DNA from: Bradyrhizobium betae
Lineage (GTDB): Bacteria; Pseudomonadota; Alphaproteobacteria; Rhizobiales; Xanthobacteraceae
Reading direction: 5' to 3'
Length of the DNA stretch: 64,000 nt
NCBI RefSeq assembly: GCF_008932115.1
Contig: NZ_CP044544.1
Location: forward strand, 186,001-250,000
The notes beneath the pieces were generated by a model that made no database searches, was not told the origin of the DNA, and saw only the letters and a list, made by a program, of their open reading frames with translations. The position numbers and the translations under genes were made by a program. How positions within the stretch are numbered: the stretch's first letter is position 1; each line of letters opens with the position of its first letter. Shown piece by piece: positions 36,624 through 45,951 of the stretch.

Positions 36624-36983
36624 TCATGCGGCTGCTCTCCGACGAGCAATTCCGAACGGATGATGACGCCGATGGATGCCATTTCGCCCGCAGTTCACTT
36701 TGGTGCACCCGAAGCCGTTCTCTGGAATGATGAGCGGCGCGAATCCGGATACGCCGGGTGGATCGGGATCGCGCAGCGCACGAAACCCGTGAACCAGGGT
36801 ATCGCTGTTGTTGACGCCTGGGGTTGGGCGGCCCTTGCCGTTCTTCAGCGGCTCGATGGAAAAGTAATGATTGTCGCCGTGAATCAGCAAAACGGGCTTG
36901 CCGAAAGCGGTCGCGCTCTTCTCGATGGCATCGAGGGCGAAGCATTGGATCGGTATTGCCGGTACGAATGTGGGAAATGTCAT
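36624..36983 (-). pseudogene. Metallophosphoesterase C-terminal fragment
   Basis: Residues 8-90 of this frame (PAIPIQCFALDAIEKSAT, GKPVLLIHGDNHYFSIEPL, GVSGFAPLIIPENG) match the C-terminal part of calcineurin-like phosphoesterases, including the GDNH motif. The N-terminal catalytic motifs are missing, and after IIPENG the reading turns into unrelated sequence. Start overlaps the gpmA stop (ATGA at 36980-36983), so it is a truncated gene left in the operon. Confidence 0.65.
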
Positions 36984-37645
36984 GTTTCACCTGATGCCAG
37001 TGAGACTTGCCTTTGCGCGACGGTCGTATCGGCAGCGAGGCGATAAAGATGAATATCGCCGGTCGCAAACTCGACCGAGGTGACTGTTTCGGGCGACAAT
37101 CTGTCCAGAACCATGACCAGGGAGCGCAGACTATTCCCGTGGGCAACCACTAACGTCCTGTCGCCGCGCATGACTGCGGGCAAGATCGTTTGGATGAAGA
37201 ATGGCAATACCCGTGCGGACGTATCCTTCAGGCTCTCTCCGCCCGGCGGCGAAACATCATACGAGCGGCGCCACAGATGAACTTGATCGTCGCCCCAACG
37301 CGTTCGAGCCTCATCCTTGTTCAGACCAGTGAGATCGCCGTAGTCTCGCTCGTTGAGTGCGGCATTGCGACACTGCCGGACATTGGCTTGTCCCATGTTC
37401 TCCAGGACGATCGAACACGATTGCCATGCCCGTCGAAGCCTTGAGGTGAAGGCGATATCGAACCGAACATCCAACGCTTGCAACCGTTGCGCAACACTGC
37501 CGGCTTCGGCAATTCCCTGTTCCGTCAGACCGAGATCGCGCGAGCCAGTGAAGATGTTCTTCAGATTTCCCTCGCTTTGGCCGTGCCGGACGAGGACGAG
37601 ACGCCGGTCGATCGATGGCTGCGTAGCAGGATTGTCAAAGGACAT
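36980..37645 (-). CDS. gpmA: 2,3-bisphosphoglycerate-dependent phosphoglycerate mutase
   Basis: About 221 residues from ATG 37645, preceded by AAAGGAG. Family motifs: [19 protein letters not shown] (phospho-His), [37 protein letters not shown] and [16 protein letters not shown]. It interconverts 2- and 3-phosphoglycerate, feeding enolase, which is the classic fluoride-inhibited enzyme. Lying between crcB and phosphatase genes under a fluoride riboswitch, it is probably a backup copy used under fluoride stress. Confidence 0.92.
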   Translation of the reverse strand: MSFDNPATQPSIDRRLVLVRHGQSEGNLKNIFTGSRDLGLTEQGIAEAGSVAQRLQALDVRFDIAFTSRLRRAWQSCSIVLENMGQANVRQCRNAALNERDYGDLTGLNKDEARTRWGDDQVHLWRRSYDVSPPGGESLKDTSARVLPFFIQTILPAVMRGDRTLVVAHGNSLRSLVMVLDRLSPETVTSVEFATGDIHLYRLAADTTVAQRQVSLASGET

Positions 37646-37708
37646 GCGCGCTCCTTTGCGTCGGCCAAACGGCGTCCCTCGCGACATGCCTTTGCCGATG
37701 TAACCCTT

Positions 37709-38089
37709 TCAAGAAATTAAACTCCGCGTCGCCCAGAGTCCGATGAACAACGCCGTAGCAGACGCCAACACCGAAGCCAGAACGTAAAAGGCGAGGACCA
37801 CCAACTCGCCGCGCTCATAAAGCAGGGCGACGTCGAGCGAGAACGACGAAAAGGTAGTGAAGCCGCCAAGAATGCCGGTCGCGAGAAACAACCGCCAGTG
37901 CTGGGAGGCGCTTCCGCTCGCCATGAAATAGCCGGCGATCAAACCCATCGCCAGCGACCCCACGATGTTGACGATCAATGTGCCGTAGGGAAAATTCAGA
38001 CCGAAGACGCGAGCGGACCAGACGTTGACTCCATGTCGGAAAGCACCGCCGATGCCAGCGCCAAGGAACACGATCAGATACGCTTGCAT
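37709..38089 (-). CDS. crcB: Fluoride channel CrcB/Fluc
   Basis: A 126-residue membrane protein with four segments and Fluc hallmarks: GAGIGGAFRHGVNVW, FPYGTLIVNIVGSLAMGL (Asn of the pore) and TGILGGFTTFSSFSLD (the TFSSF Phe-box). Dual-topology dimers export fluoride. It is the second gene after the riboswitch, 4 bases behind the small membrane protein. Confidence 0.95.
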   Translation of the reverse strand: MQAYLIVFLGAGIGGAFRHGVNVWSARVFGLNFPYGTLIVNIVGSLAMGLIAGYFMASGSASQHWRLFLATGILGGFTTFSSFSLDVALLYERGELVVLAFYVLASVLASATALFIGLWATRSLIS

Positions 38090-38093
38090 CGCG

Positions 38094-38300
38094 CTATCTT
38101 CGATTCTTCGCGCGCGACCGCGCTTCGAAGATAGCGGTGACTAGTCCGAGGACAAGCAGGCCGCCGACGAGGTCGTAGGCCACGCCCAATCCGAACGCGA
38201 GAAAACAGACCGCGGCGACGGCAGCAAGAATTGACGCGGCAAAGCCATCGCCCGCGATCAATTTAAGCCATTCGCGCAATTGCCTGGTAAGAATGTCCAT
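38094..38300 (-). CDS. Small membrane protein, first gene of the fluoride operon
   Basis: A 68-residue protein from ATG 38300 (MDILTRQLREWLKLIAGDGF). It has an amphipathic start and two hydrophobic segments (AASILAAVAAVCFLAFGLGVAYDLVG and GLLVLGLVTAIFE). I do not recognise a family. As the first gene after the riboswitch it may be a fluoride-response protein. Confidence 0.7.
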   Translation of the reverse strand: MDILTRQLREWLKLIAGDGFAASILAAVAAVCFLAFGLGVAYDLVGGLLVLGLVTAIFEARSRAKNRR

Positions 38301-38331
38301 GCGGCTGCCCTTGCAATCATCGAAGGGCAAC

Positions 38332-38383
38332 AAAAAACCCGCCTATGGCGGGTTAAACAAAGCTCCCGCCATGACGGAGCTTT
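38332..38383 (-). terminator. Riboswitch expression platform: two hairpins, second with U-run
   Basis: Reading on the minus strand, AAAGCTCC/GGAGCTTT (38359-38383) is followed by AACCCGCC-ATA-GGCGGGTT and TTTTTTG (38332-38354). The second hairpin with its T-run is a standard rho-independent terminator. It lies between the fluoride aptamer and the first start codon, so it is the expected switch of a transcription-control riboswitch. Confidence 0.8.
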
Positions 38384-38391
38384 GCAGCCCC

Positions 38392-38452
38392 ATCCCAGCA
38401 GGAGTCATCAGCCCACGACGGGCGGGTATCGGGGGACTCCATCCCCATCTGT
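38392..38452 (-). ncRNA. Fluoride riboswitch (crcB motif)
   Basis: The minus-strand transcript contains the two conserved blocks of the fluoride aptamer: GGGGATGGAGTCCCCC near the 5' side and GCTGATGACTCCT near the 3' side. They are separated by the short helix CCCGCCCGTCGTGGG. It lies directly before a terminator and an operon containing crcB. Fluoride binding should allow read-through into crcB and gpmA. Confidence 0.88.
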
Positions 38453-38465
38453 ACTCCAACACTAG

Positions 38466-38825
38466 TCGCTCCGACCAAATCGGTCAACGATCGATCCGAG
38501 TTCGATGCTCGACGCGCCGTCCGGCCATCGTCCCAGTGAAAGCATAAAGTTCCTAGAAGAGCGGTCGACGCTCCACGCCGCCGTCGCACGGGTTTGCGAA
38601 CGGTCGGAGGATGGGTGTGATGACCGAAACGTGACCTCGTTCGGATCGCGTCGATATTGTCGTTATATTCAGAGGACGGGTAGCCGCCGGAATGTTTGGC
38701 CTTTTCATCCGGCTCGACGTGGCTCGACAATGCATCGATCGCGCTCATTGCGGGGGTCGAGAGCACCAGATGGCCGATGAGTTCGCTCGTTCCGGAAACA
38801 TTCGGCTGCGGGTACTGGTAAGATA
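38466..38825. other. 360-base region between CusA-like gene and fluoride riboswitch
   Basis: No confident gene. A minus-strand frame continues from just after the efflux gene stop (YQYPQPNVSGTSELIGHLVL, then SAIDALSSHVEPDEKAKHSG), with no good start codon and no family I know. It may be a remnant. The left end presumably carries the promoter of the riboswitch operon. Confidence 0.4.
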
Positions 38826-41800
38826 TTAGCTCGAGTTTTGTTTCGCCAATTCAGGCGAACCGCCGCCGAGTTCATCGACGGCCGACTCGAACCGCCCGAA
38901 GCGCAGGGCTAGGGTGGGTAAGACAAGCAAATTCAGGGCCATCGAGGTCAGCAGGCCTCCCAGGATCACGAGCGCCATGGGGCCTTCTATCTCACGGCCT
39001 GGATCTCCCATTCCGATCACGAGAGGCAGGAGACCGAGCGCAGTAACGAGCGAGGTCATCAGGATCGGCGTCAGCCGGTCGCCGGCGCCTTTGATTGCAG
39101 CTTCGAGACCCCAAAGCATGCCGTCAGTTTCGACCAGATGCTCATAGTGGGAGATCATCATGATCGAGTTGCGCAGCGTGATTCCGAACAGTGTCACGAA
39201 ACCAACCATCGAACCGAGTGAGAGTACGCCTCCGGTCGCAAATACCGCCAGCACGCCACCAACGAGCGCGAAGGGCAGATTGACGAGAACGAGCAGCAGG
39301 TTTCGCCAGTTGCGCGTTACGATCGACAGCAGCAGCACCACGCCGATTGCGGCGATCGACGAATGAATCAGCAGGTCGCGCCGGGATTGCGCCTGCGCCT
39401 GCGCCGAACCGGCGAATTCCACGTAGCCCCCGCTCGGGAGTTCTACGTTGGCAGAGACCGCGGCCTGAGCATCCCGCACGAACGAGGCGACGTCACGGCC
39501 GGCAACGTTCGCCGTCACCGTTTGGAGACGTCGGCCGCCGAGATGAGATACCTGATAGCGCCCGGCGGTTTCGTATATGTCCGCGATTTGCTTGAGAAGC
39601 ACATAGCTGCCGCTCGGGGCGCGTAGCGCGAGGTCACCGACCTTGGTGATACTATTGCGGCTCTCGGCGTCAAGCACCGTGATGACGTTGAAAACCCGGT
39701 TGCCATCATAGCTCTGGCCCACAACATCGCCCTGATAGGCGGTGCGGACCAAATCGAGGACGTCCACCGCATCGAAGCCCCAGCGCTCCACGTCCTTTTT
39801 CCGGAGTCGAATGGTCAACTGCGGCATGCCAGGCGGCGATTGCAATTGCACGTCCGCCGCACCCTGGATACCCCCAACGGTACGCGCGACGTCCCGTGCC
39901 GCGCGATCGAGCGTGTCGAGATCGTCGCCGAAGATGTTGACGACGACGGCAGCCGTGTAGCCCGACAAGGTTTCCTCTACGCGCTCGGTCAGGAATGGCG
40001 TTACCGCGAAATTGACTCCCGCGAACCCGCGGAGCGCTTTATGTACGTCGGCCTGCGCTCCTTCCGTCTGGTCGCCCGATAATCCGGATTTGAGGTCGAC
40101 TTCGAACTCGCTTTCATGCGTGCCTGCGGTGTCGTCGGCTTTCTCGGCGCGGCCGATGTGCTGGGCGACCGAGCGCACCACCGGCAGAGCGATCAGAGCC
40201 TTGGTCACAAGCGCGCCGAGGCGCTCGGATTCGGCAATCGAGGTGCCGGGCACAGCCGACATGTGAAGAATGAAATGCCCTTCCTTGAGTTCGGGCAGGA
40301 AGGCGCTACCAAAGAACGGAAGGGCGGCACAACCGGCCACGGTAAAAACCAGAGCGGCGGCGATCGCCGTCCGCGGATGGATGGCGATACCGCGCAAAAT
40401 TCGCTCATAACGCCCGCGCGTCCAGCGAACGACGGGCGGCTCTCTATCATGCGCGACCGCACCCGCGCCTTCGCCTCCTCGTCCGCGGCCGGTGAGCAGC
40501 AGCATCGAGAGCGCCGGCGTCACCGTCAGTGCCACGACAAGCGATGCGAGAATGGCGAAGATATAGGCCATGCCGAGCGGCGCAAAGAACCGGCCGGCGA
40601 GACCTGGCAACGTCAGCACGGGCAAGAAGACAAGGATAACCGCGAAGGTCGCATAAATGACAGCGCCGCGCACTTCGAGCGAGGCGTCGAGTACGACCCG
40701 GCCCACCGGTCGAGGTTCCGGCAAACGCCTGTTCTCGCGTAAACGCCGGACGATGTTCTCAACGCCGATTACCGCATCATCAACCACTTCGCCGATGGCG
40801 ATCGCGAGCCCGCCCAAGGTCATTGTGTTCAGGCTCTGCCCCAAAGCGTCGAGGATAATGACGGCGGCAAGCAGCGACAGCGGGATCGCCGTGCAGGCGA
40901 TCGCTGCGCTGCGTAGATCGAACAGGAACAGAAACAGCACCACAATGACGAGGATGCCACCAAGAACCAGCGAGTCCCGGACATTGTTGGTGGCCGTATC
41001 GATGAAGTTGGCCGGGCGAAAAAGATCGCCGTGAAATTTAATACCGGCCTTCTCCAGCCCCGGCCGCAAGCTCGCCAGCGCCTCTTCGACGCGCTGGGTC
41101 ACCTCGACCGTATTGGCCCCGTATTGCCCCGAGACATTCAACATTACGCCGGGCTGGCCCATAATCGTCGCGCCGCCGATCGGCGGCTCCGGCGCATAGA
41201 CCACCTCGGCGACGTCGCCGAGAAGCACGCTCGAAGCGCCCTGGTTCAGCAGAACAGTGTGAGCAACATCCTCCACCTGGAGTGACTGGCCCTCGGTCTG
41301 GAAGACGATGCGTTGATTGGTTGTGTCGATAAAGCCCGCACCGCGCACGCCGGTCGCCTTCTTCGCCGCGGTCAGAACGTCGGTGAGGGTGAGATTATAG
41401 CGAATGAGCTGGTCCGGATGGACCTGAACCTGAAGCGAACGAAGATCGCCGCCGAACACCGCGACCTTGGCGACGCCCGGCACGGCGAGAAGCCGCAGGC
41501 GCAGCGTCCAATCGGCGATAGTGCGTAAATCCATCAGCGAGTGTGTGTCGGAGGTGAGCCCGGCGACAAGGATGGTACTCGTCGAGGAGGTCAGCGGCGT
41601 CATTCCCGGCGGCCCCGTCCCCGCCGGGAGCTGTTGTGCGGCGACCGCCAGACGCTCGGCCACCACTTGCCGATCCCGATAGATGTCACTTCCGGGCGCG
41701 AAGATAACTGTGATGACGGAGAGCCCCTGGATCGAGGTGGACCGCAACGATTGCACGCCGGGGACACCATTGATGGCATTCTCGATCGGCTGGGTGACGA

Positions 41801-42029
41801 GGACCTCGATCTGTTCTGGCGTAAGGCCGGGCGCCTCGGTCTGGATGCCGACCTGGGGCGGTGCGAACTCCGGGAAAACGTCATATTTCGCGCGAATAAC
41901 CGAGAGGATGCCGTAGCCGAGCAGCAGCAACGCCAACGCCACGACGATGCCGCGGAAGCGGATCGCGAAGCCGATCACATTCGCTTGCAAGCCCGACGGG
42001 GCTGAGGGACCGGGGGTTGCCGGCGTCAT
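38826..42029 (-). CDS. Heavy-metal RND efflux pump inner-membrane subunit (CusA/CzcA-like)
   Basis: About 1067 residues from ATG 42029, which overlaps the adaptor gene stop by 4 bases. RND layout with twelve segments: GFAIRFRGIVVALALLLLGYG at the N-terminus, and the proton-relay region LGGLAIAIGEVVDDAVIGVENIVRRL. TLFGITLRNSIMMISHYEHL and LVIGMGDPGREIEGPMA lie in the second half. This is the heavy-metal branch (HME). The substrate metal is not obvious; with the chrB and MFS genes it forms one efflux operon. Confidence 0.88.
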   Translation of the reverse strand: MTPATPGPSAPSGLQANVIGFAIRFRGIVVALALLLLGYGILSVIRAKYDVFPEFAPPQVGIQTEAPGLTPEQIEVLVTQPIENAINGVPGVQSLRSTSIQGLSVITVIFAPGSDIYRDRQVVAERLAVAAQQLPAGTGPPGMTPLTSSTSTILVAGLTSDTHSLMDLRTIADWTLRLRLLAVPGVAKVAVFGGDLRSLQVQVHPDQLIRYNLTLTDVLTAAKKATGVRGAGFIDTTNQRIVFQTEGQSLQVEDVAHTVLLNQGASSVLLGDVAEVVYAPEPPIGGATIMGQPGVMLNVSGQYGANTVEVTQRVEEALASLRPGLEKAGIKFHGDLFRPANFIDTATNNVRDSLVLGGILVIVVLFLFLFDLRSAAIACTAIPLSLLAAVIILDALGQSLNTMTLGGLAIAIGEVVDDAVIGVENIVRRLRENRRLPEPRPVGRVVLDASLEVRGAVIYATFAVILVFLPVLTLPGLAGRFFAPLGMAYIFAILASLVVALTVTPALSMLLLTGRGRGGEGAGAVAHDREPPVVRWTRGRYERILRGIAIHPRTAIAAALVFTVAGCAALPFFGSAFLPELKEGHFILHMSAVPGTSIAESERLGALVTKALIALPVVRSVAQHIGRAEKADDTAGTHESEFEVDLKSGLSGDQTEGAQADVHKALRGFAGVNFAVTPFLTERVEETLSGYTAAVVVNIFGDDLDTLDRAARDVARTVGGIQGAADVQLQSPPGMPQLTIRLRKKDVERWGFDAVDVLDLVRTAYQGDVVGQSYDGNRVFNVITVLDAESRNSITKVGDLALRAPSGSYVLLKQIADIYETAGRYQVSHLGGRRLQTVTANVAGRDVASFVRDAQAAVSANVELPSGGYVEFAGSAQAQAQSRRDLLIHSSIAAIGVVLLLSIVTRNWRNLLLVLVNLPFALVGGVLAVFATGGVLSLGSMVGFVTLFGITLRNSIMMISHYEHLVETDGMLWGLEAAIKGAGDRLTPILMTSLVTALGLLPLVIGMGDPGREIEGPMALVILGGLLTSMALNLLVLPTLALRFGRFESAVDELGGGSPELAKQNSS

Positions 42030-43135
42030 TTGTTGTCCTCGCCGACCTGGATCTGCGCGCGGAATTCTTCGGACAACAAGATCTGTGCTCCCTGGGTCAC
42101 AATCTCCGGAGTGGGTGGGAGGCTCTTGACGGAAACGATGAAGCCGCCTCCGGGCGCGGGCATATCGGTTGGAATTTCGTGGCGCGTGAACGTGTCCGCG
42201 CCAGTGCGCAGATAGATCCATGCCCGCCCCGTCCACCACACCACGGCCGAGGCTGAAATTTCAATTCCATCGATGGGAGCACCGGACGGCAGGAACGCAA
42301 GGACGTTCATTCCTGGCAACAGATTGCTCGCGGCATCGGCCGCATAATAAAAACTCAGGCCTTGGATCTTTGGGTCCGTTTGCGTGGCGGGCGAGACAAA
42401 ATCGACTTGATGGCGCGAGGCGCTTGCGCCGAATTGAACCGTCGCCTTCGGTGCCGCCGTTATGAACGTCCCAGGCGGCAGCGTGATCTGGAGGAGGAAA
42501 GTCTGACGTTCGATCAGACGCGTCACCAGCGGGCCGCCCTCGATGAGTGCCTTGCCGATGACCGTTCCCCACTCCTGCAGCGCCGTTGCTTTTAGCGTTT
42601 TGACCTGGGCTTCTGCCGTTGCGACTCCGGCTTGATCCGCACCGAATGTGGCCTGGGCCGATTGTAGCTGCGCCACAGTTGTGATGTTGTCCTTGGAAAG
42701 GGCCTGCGCGCGCTCGAAAGCCGCCTTCGATGCAACGATCCTGGCCTGAGCGCTCTGAAGCTGGGCGACGGCGGTTACATAATTGTTGTCCAGCGTAACC
42801 AGCTTGTCGAGGTCAAGCACTGTTCCGTAGGCGCGGACTTGCTCCTGGTATTGCGTCGGCTTTGGTTTGGTGACATCGACTCCGCTCTGCCTACGCGTTG
42901 CGGCGTCGAGGGTCACGACGGGCTGACCCCGGCCGTCGGTCGACACGCGTAAGGGCGCTTTGACCGGACGTTCTCGCTCGGCTTCCATCGTTGCCTCGCC
43001 GCGTCCGGCGAGGAAACCCCAGACCACAAGCACGCCAACACCTCCGATCGCCGCCAGAATAGCCAGAAGCCGGACGATTCGACGCCTAGGTCCACTGGGA
43101 TTCTTGTGCTCGCTACCGGCCATGCTCACATCCAT
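42026..43135 (-). CDS. RND periplasmic adaptor (HlyD/CusB-like)
   Basis: A 369-residue adaptor with an N-terminal membrane segment (IVRLLAILAAIGGVGVLVVWGFL), an alpha-hairpin (NNYVTAVAQLQSAQARIVASKAAFERAQALSKDN), lipoyl and beta-barrel parts, and a C-terminal domain ending ILLSEEFRAQI. It links the RND pump to an outer-membrane channel; no channel gene is present here. Starts inside the MFS gene end (overlap of about 23 bases). Confidence 0.85.
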   Translation of the reverse strand: MDVSMAGSEHKNPSGPRRRIVRLLAILAAIGGVGVLVVWGFLAGRGEATMEAERERPVKAPLRVSTDGRGQPVVTLDAATRRQSGVDVTKPKPTQYQEQVRAYGTVLDLDKLVTLDNNYVTAVAQLQSAQARIVASKAAFERAQALSKDNITTVAQLQSAQATFGADQAGVATAEAQVKTLKATALQEWGTVIGKALIEGGPLVTRLIERQTFLLQITLPPGTFITAAPKATVQFGASASRHQVDFVSPATQTDPKIQGLSFYYAADAASNLLPGMNVLAFLPSGAPIDGIEISASAVVWWTGRAWIYLRTGADTFTRHEIPTDMPAPGGGFIVSVKSLPPTPEIVTQGAQILLSEEFRAQIQVGEDNK

Positions 43136-44375
43136 CGACAGTTTCCGATTGCTCTAAGCTGATGAAGTGTTGTCTGAACCGGAATTGCTTTCGTAGAGCG
43201 AGCAGGCCGGCCAAAGCGATGGCGGTGAAAGTCGCGCCGGCCAGGAAAGTCGCGATCGGTCCGTAGACATCCCAGAGCGCTCCGGCGACCACGCTGGCGA
43301 CGAGCATGGCCACCCCGCTCGCGAGGTTGAACACTCCAAACGCGGTTCCGCGCAGATCGGCAGGCGCGGTGTCCGCCACCAGCGTTGCAAGCAGCCCTTG
43401 GGTCAGGCCCATGTGCAGGCCCCAAAACACCGCGCCGAACAAAAGGATGGGCACTGACGTCGTGAGTGCCAGGAGCAGATCGGCGACCACGAGTGTGGCG
43501 ACGCCGACGATCAGGACGCCCTGACGCCCGAACCGATCGGACAGTACGCCGGCGGGGTAAGCCGCGAATGCGTAAGCAATGTTCATAACGACCATGACGA
43601 CGGGTACGATCGCAATCGCGAGACCTACATTCTGAGCCCGCAGAACCAGAAAGGCTTCGCTGAACCGGGCCAGTGTCAGCACCACCGCAACCGCTACCAC
43701 GGCCCAGAATGGCCCTGAGAGCCGCCAGACATCGGCGAAGTGCGGCTTGGGTCTTGCCGCAGCGTCAATGGCGCGTTCCGGCTCCTTCACCCCGAACGCC
43801 ATCAGGCCAAACGCGATGAACGCGGAGATGACCGCGATCCAGAACACCGCGGTGTAATTATCGCCGGTGAAAAGCATAAGCCCGATTGCGGCGAGGGGAC
43901 CGAGGAAGGCCCCGATCGTGTCGAGGGATTGTCTCAAGCCGAAGCTTGCTCCTCGCAACGGAGCGGGCGCGAGATCGGCCACCAACGCGTCGCGCGGTGC
44001 CCCGCGAATACCCTTTCCCACGCGGTCGAGGAAGCGAGCAGTCACGACCCACTCAATCGTAGTCGCGAGCGGGAAGATTGGCTTGGTAAGGGCGGCAAGC
44101 CCGTAGCCGATAACGGCCAGCAGCTTGCGGCGGCCCAACCAATCAGACAGCGCGCCGGAGAAGATTTTGGTGATCATCGCCGTCGCTTCGGTAAGACCCT
44201 CGATGAGCCCGACCGTGAGCGCCGAGGCTCCGAGCATGGTGACGAGATAGACGGGAAGCAGAGCGTGGATCATCTCGGATGAGAGGTCCATGAACATCGA
44301 TACGAACCCGAGCGCCCAGATTCCGCGCGGCAGGTTTCGAAGCGCCATCGAGGTCGTCAGAACGTGGTCAGCCAT
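43113..44375 (-). CDS. MFS transporter of the ChrB-associated type
   Basis: A 420-residue transporter with twelve segments and MFS motifs (FSGALSDWLGRRKLL in loop 2-3, DRVGKGIRGAPRDALVADL). It overlaps the end of the chrB gene by 8 bases. MFS genes paired with chrB-type regulators are common in chromate-resistance loci of alphaproteobacteria. Export of an oxyanion is plausible. Confidence 0.87.
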   Translation of the reverse strand: MADHVLTTSMALRNLPRGIWALGFVSMFMDLSSEMIHALLPVYLVTMLGASALTVGLIEGLTEATAMITKIFSGALSDWLGRRKLLAVIGYGLAALTKPIFPLATTIEWVVTARFLDRVGKGIRGAPRDALVADLAPAPLRGASFGLRQSLDTIGAFLGPLAAIGLMLFTGDNYTAVFWIAVISAFIAFGLMAFGVKEPERAIDAAARPKPHFADVWRLSGPFWAVVAVAVVLTLARFSEAFLVLRAQNVGLAIAIVPVVMVVMNIAYAFAAYPAGVLSDRFGRQGVLIVGVATLVVADLLLALTTSVPILLFGAVFWGLHMGLTQGLLATLVADTAPADLRGTAFGVFNLASGVAMLVASVVAGALWDVYGPIATFLAGATFTAIALAGLLALRKQFRFRQHFISLEQSETVDGCEHGR

Positions 44376-44964
44376 GCCGGGGTCTCTCGCGCTTCTTGAG
44401 AGAAGAATTCGGAATGTCGGAATCCAGCGAACCAGTGCTGACCTCAGTCGCGTCTACAACGCCCTCTTGCGCATAGACCTCGTCGGCAAAGGTTCGCAAG
44501 GTGGCGCCACAGGTTTCTAGCGTTTCCTTCGCCGCCTGTATCCGAGCATTGGGAAAAAAGTCGCGCGCCTTGATCTTGGCGAGCCACGCAGAAAGCTTGT
44601 CGAGGTCGTCCTCGATCTCTTCAAGTTCTGCAAACGTGAATTTCCGACGACGCGTCTCCTTTTCGATCTCGGCAAAAAATTCGCCGGAGCGCTCGGAGAA
44701 CTCGTCGTATTCGCGTGCTCGGTCCGCCTGAAACCGGGCAACGATGGCTTGCTCTTCTTCTTCGCTGGTTGCAGTGGTTGCAAAGACGGTGGCGCTGCCG
44801 CCCTGCGCGCGTACTATCTCGACGAGCTGGGCATAAAGCAGTTTGTGCTCGTCCGTAACAGGTAGGACCCACGCCCCATTCAGCACGCTGGCAGCACCGG
44901 CAGCGCGAAGGCGTCTCCACAGCGCAACCCGCCCGCTGGACGGAGCGGCAGGAAGTTGCCCCAA
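44368..44964 (-). CDS. chrB: Chromate resistance protein ChrB, N-terminal-domain type
   Basis: About 198 residues or slightly more: the conserved N-terminus WLLFLGQLPAAPSSGRVALWRRLRAAGA continues upstream of TTG 44964 without an ATG. The true start is therefore an uncommon codon near 44985, or the start region is damaged. The body has GAWVLPVTDE, a long coiled-coil region (EFSERSGEFFAEIEKETRRRKFTFAELEEIEDDL) and a short tail. ChrB-type proteins repress chromate-efflux genes. Two palindromic sites upstream fit autoregulation. Confidence 0.75.
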   Translation of the reverse strand: MGQLPAAPSSGRVALWRRLRAAGAASVLNGAWVLPVTDEHKLLYAQLVEIVRAQGGSATVFATTATSEEEEQAIVARFQADRAREYDEFSERSGEFFAEIEKETRRRKFTFAELEEIEDDLDKLSAWLAKIKARDFFPNARIQAAKETLETCGATLRTFADEVYAQEGVVDATEVSTGSLDSDIPNSSLKKRERPRHG

Positions 44965-45002
44965 GAAAAGAAGCCATTGAATTGGAATGAGATATCTCTC
45001 CG

Positions 45003-45056
45003 CTGAAACACCTGTTGCATATCTGAGTAGTCAGTTCAATGCAACACCTGTTGCAT
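45003..45056 (-). promoter_or_regulatory. Twin operator upstream of chrB
   Basis: ATGCAACACCTGTTGCAT (45039-45056) is a near-perfect dyad (ATGCAACA and TGTTGCAT around CC). A second, less perfect copy at 45003-45020 shares the block AACACCTGTTGCAT, 36 bases apart. The two copies lie directly before chrB, and are the obvious candidates for the repressor's binding sites. Confidence 0.7.
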
Positions 45057-45099
45057 TCATAGCTCTTCAAGTGATGTCTAGCGACCGCGTTTTCACTGC

Positions 45100-45222
45100 T
45101 GGCGCGGTATATCTTCGCCGCAATGCGCGTCGACGCTCGCCATCTGGCGTGAAACGGCAGGCTGGCGGTGGATGCCGGTCACGTTCGCCTCTATGTTTGC
45201 GCTGGCCTATGTGGTGAGCGTG
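45100..45222 (+). pseudogene. feoB: FeoB ferrous-iron transporter, C-terminal fragment
   Basis: The plus-strand frame reads ISSPQCASTLAIWRETAGW then MPVTFASMFALAYVVSVLTT. This is the C-terminal end of FeoB (PQC...TLA...RETxSWRW). No start and no rest of the gene are present. The fragment ends inside the decayed ABC permease. It marks a deletion junction between an iron-uptake locus and the chr operon. Confidence 0.75.
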
Positions 45223-45951
45223 CTGACAACGCCGCGATGGCGAGCGCGAAACCGACTGCGGCCGCCAGAGCGAAGTAGGGCGCGATAAGGCGCGCGTCCG
45301 TCACCCGCCATGAGGTCCAGGCCACGAGACCGGCGAGAGCGATGCCGAGGACCACTCCGACGGTTCCGATGGTCAGCGCTTCGGCGCCTGCCAACCGCAA
45401 TATCTGCGCCAGCGATGCGCCCGGGTTCGCAAAAGCGCCTGCTCGCGCTGCCGCAGCTCCGTCCCCGACATCGCCACCGCCAGAGTCAAAAGGATTGCGA
45501 GCGTGACCCCCGGAAGACCAAGAAACAGGAACAGCACCTTGGCGTAGAGGGCGTCACTGCGCGCGCCATCCAATCGAGCGACGAGATTGTTGGCGACGCG
45601 CGCCTCGAAATTATTGGCGGTTTGCTGCGCCTGAATGAAGGCGGCGCCCGGATCGGGCGGCAAAGCGTCGTGCGCGATAAGGCCCGGCGTTTGAAACACC
45701 ATTCCGATCCGTCTCGGGCGCAGCCCGCTGCGCGTACCGAGTTCAGGCCAGGCCAGCTTTCCGCCAGTCGTTGTGTCGAGTCCCGCCATCAGGTGCAGCA
45801 GCGTTGACTTCCCGCTGCCGGAGGGACCGACGAGGGCAATCCGGTCGCCAGACCGGACGACGAATGAGGCAGGAAGCAGGGCTTCGACAGTTCTGTTGGC
45901 CTGCCGAAACTGCCTGGCGACGTCGATCGCTTGGATGAATGATTTAGACAT
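45191..45951 (-). pseudogene. ABC ATPase N-terminus fused to FtsX-type permease remnant
   Basis: From ATG 45951 the protein starts as an ABC ATPase with a Walker A (LVGPSGSGKSTLLHLMAG). It reads on to RRIGMVFQTPGLI, then passes directly into a permease-like segment (FEARVANNLVARLDGARSDALYAKVLFLFLGLPGVTLAILL). Signature, Walker B and the first permease segments are missing. The C-terminal permease part continues in another frame near 45400 (AEALTIGTVGVVLGIALAGLVAW). A large in-frame deletion plus a frameshift explain this. Confidence 0.72.
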
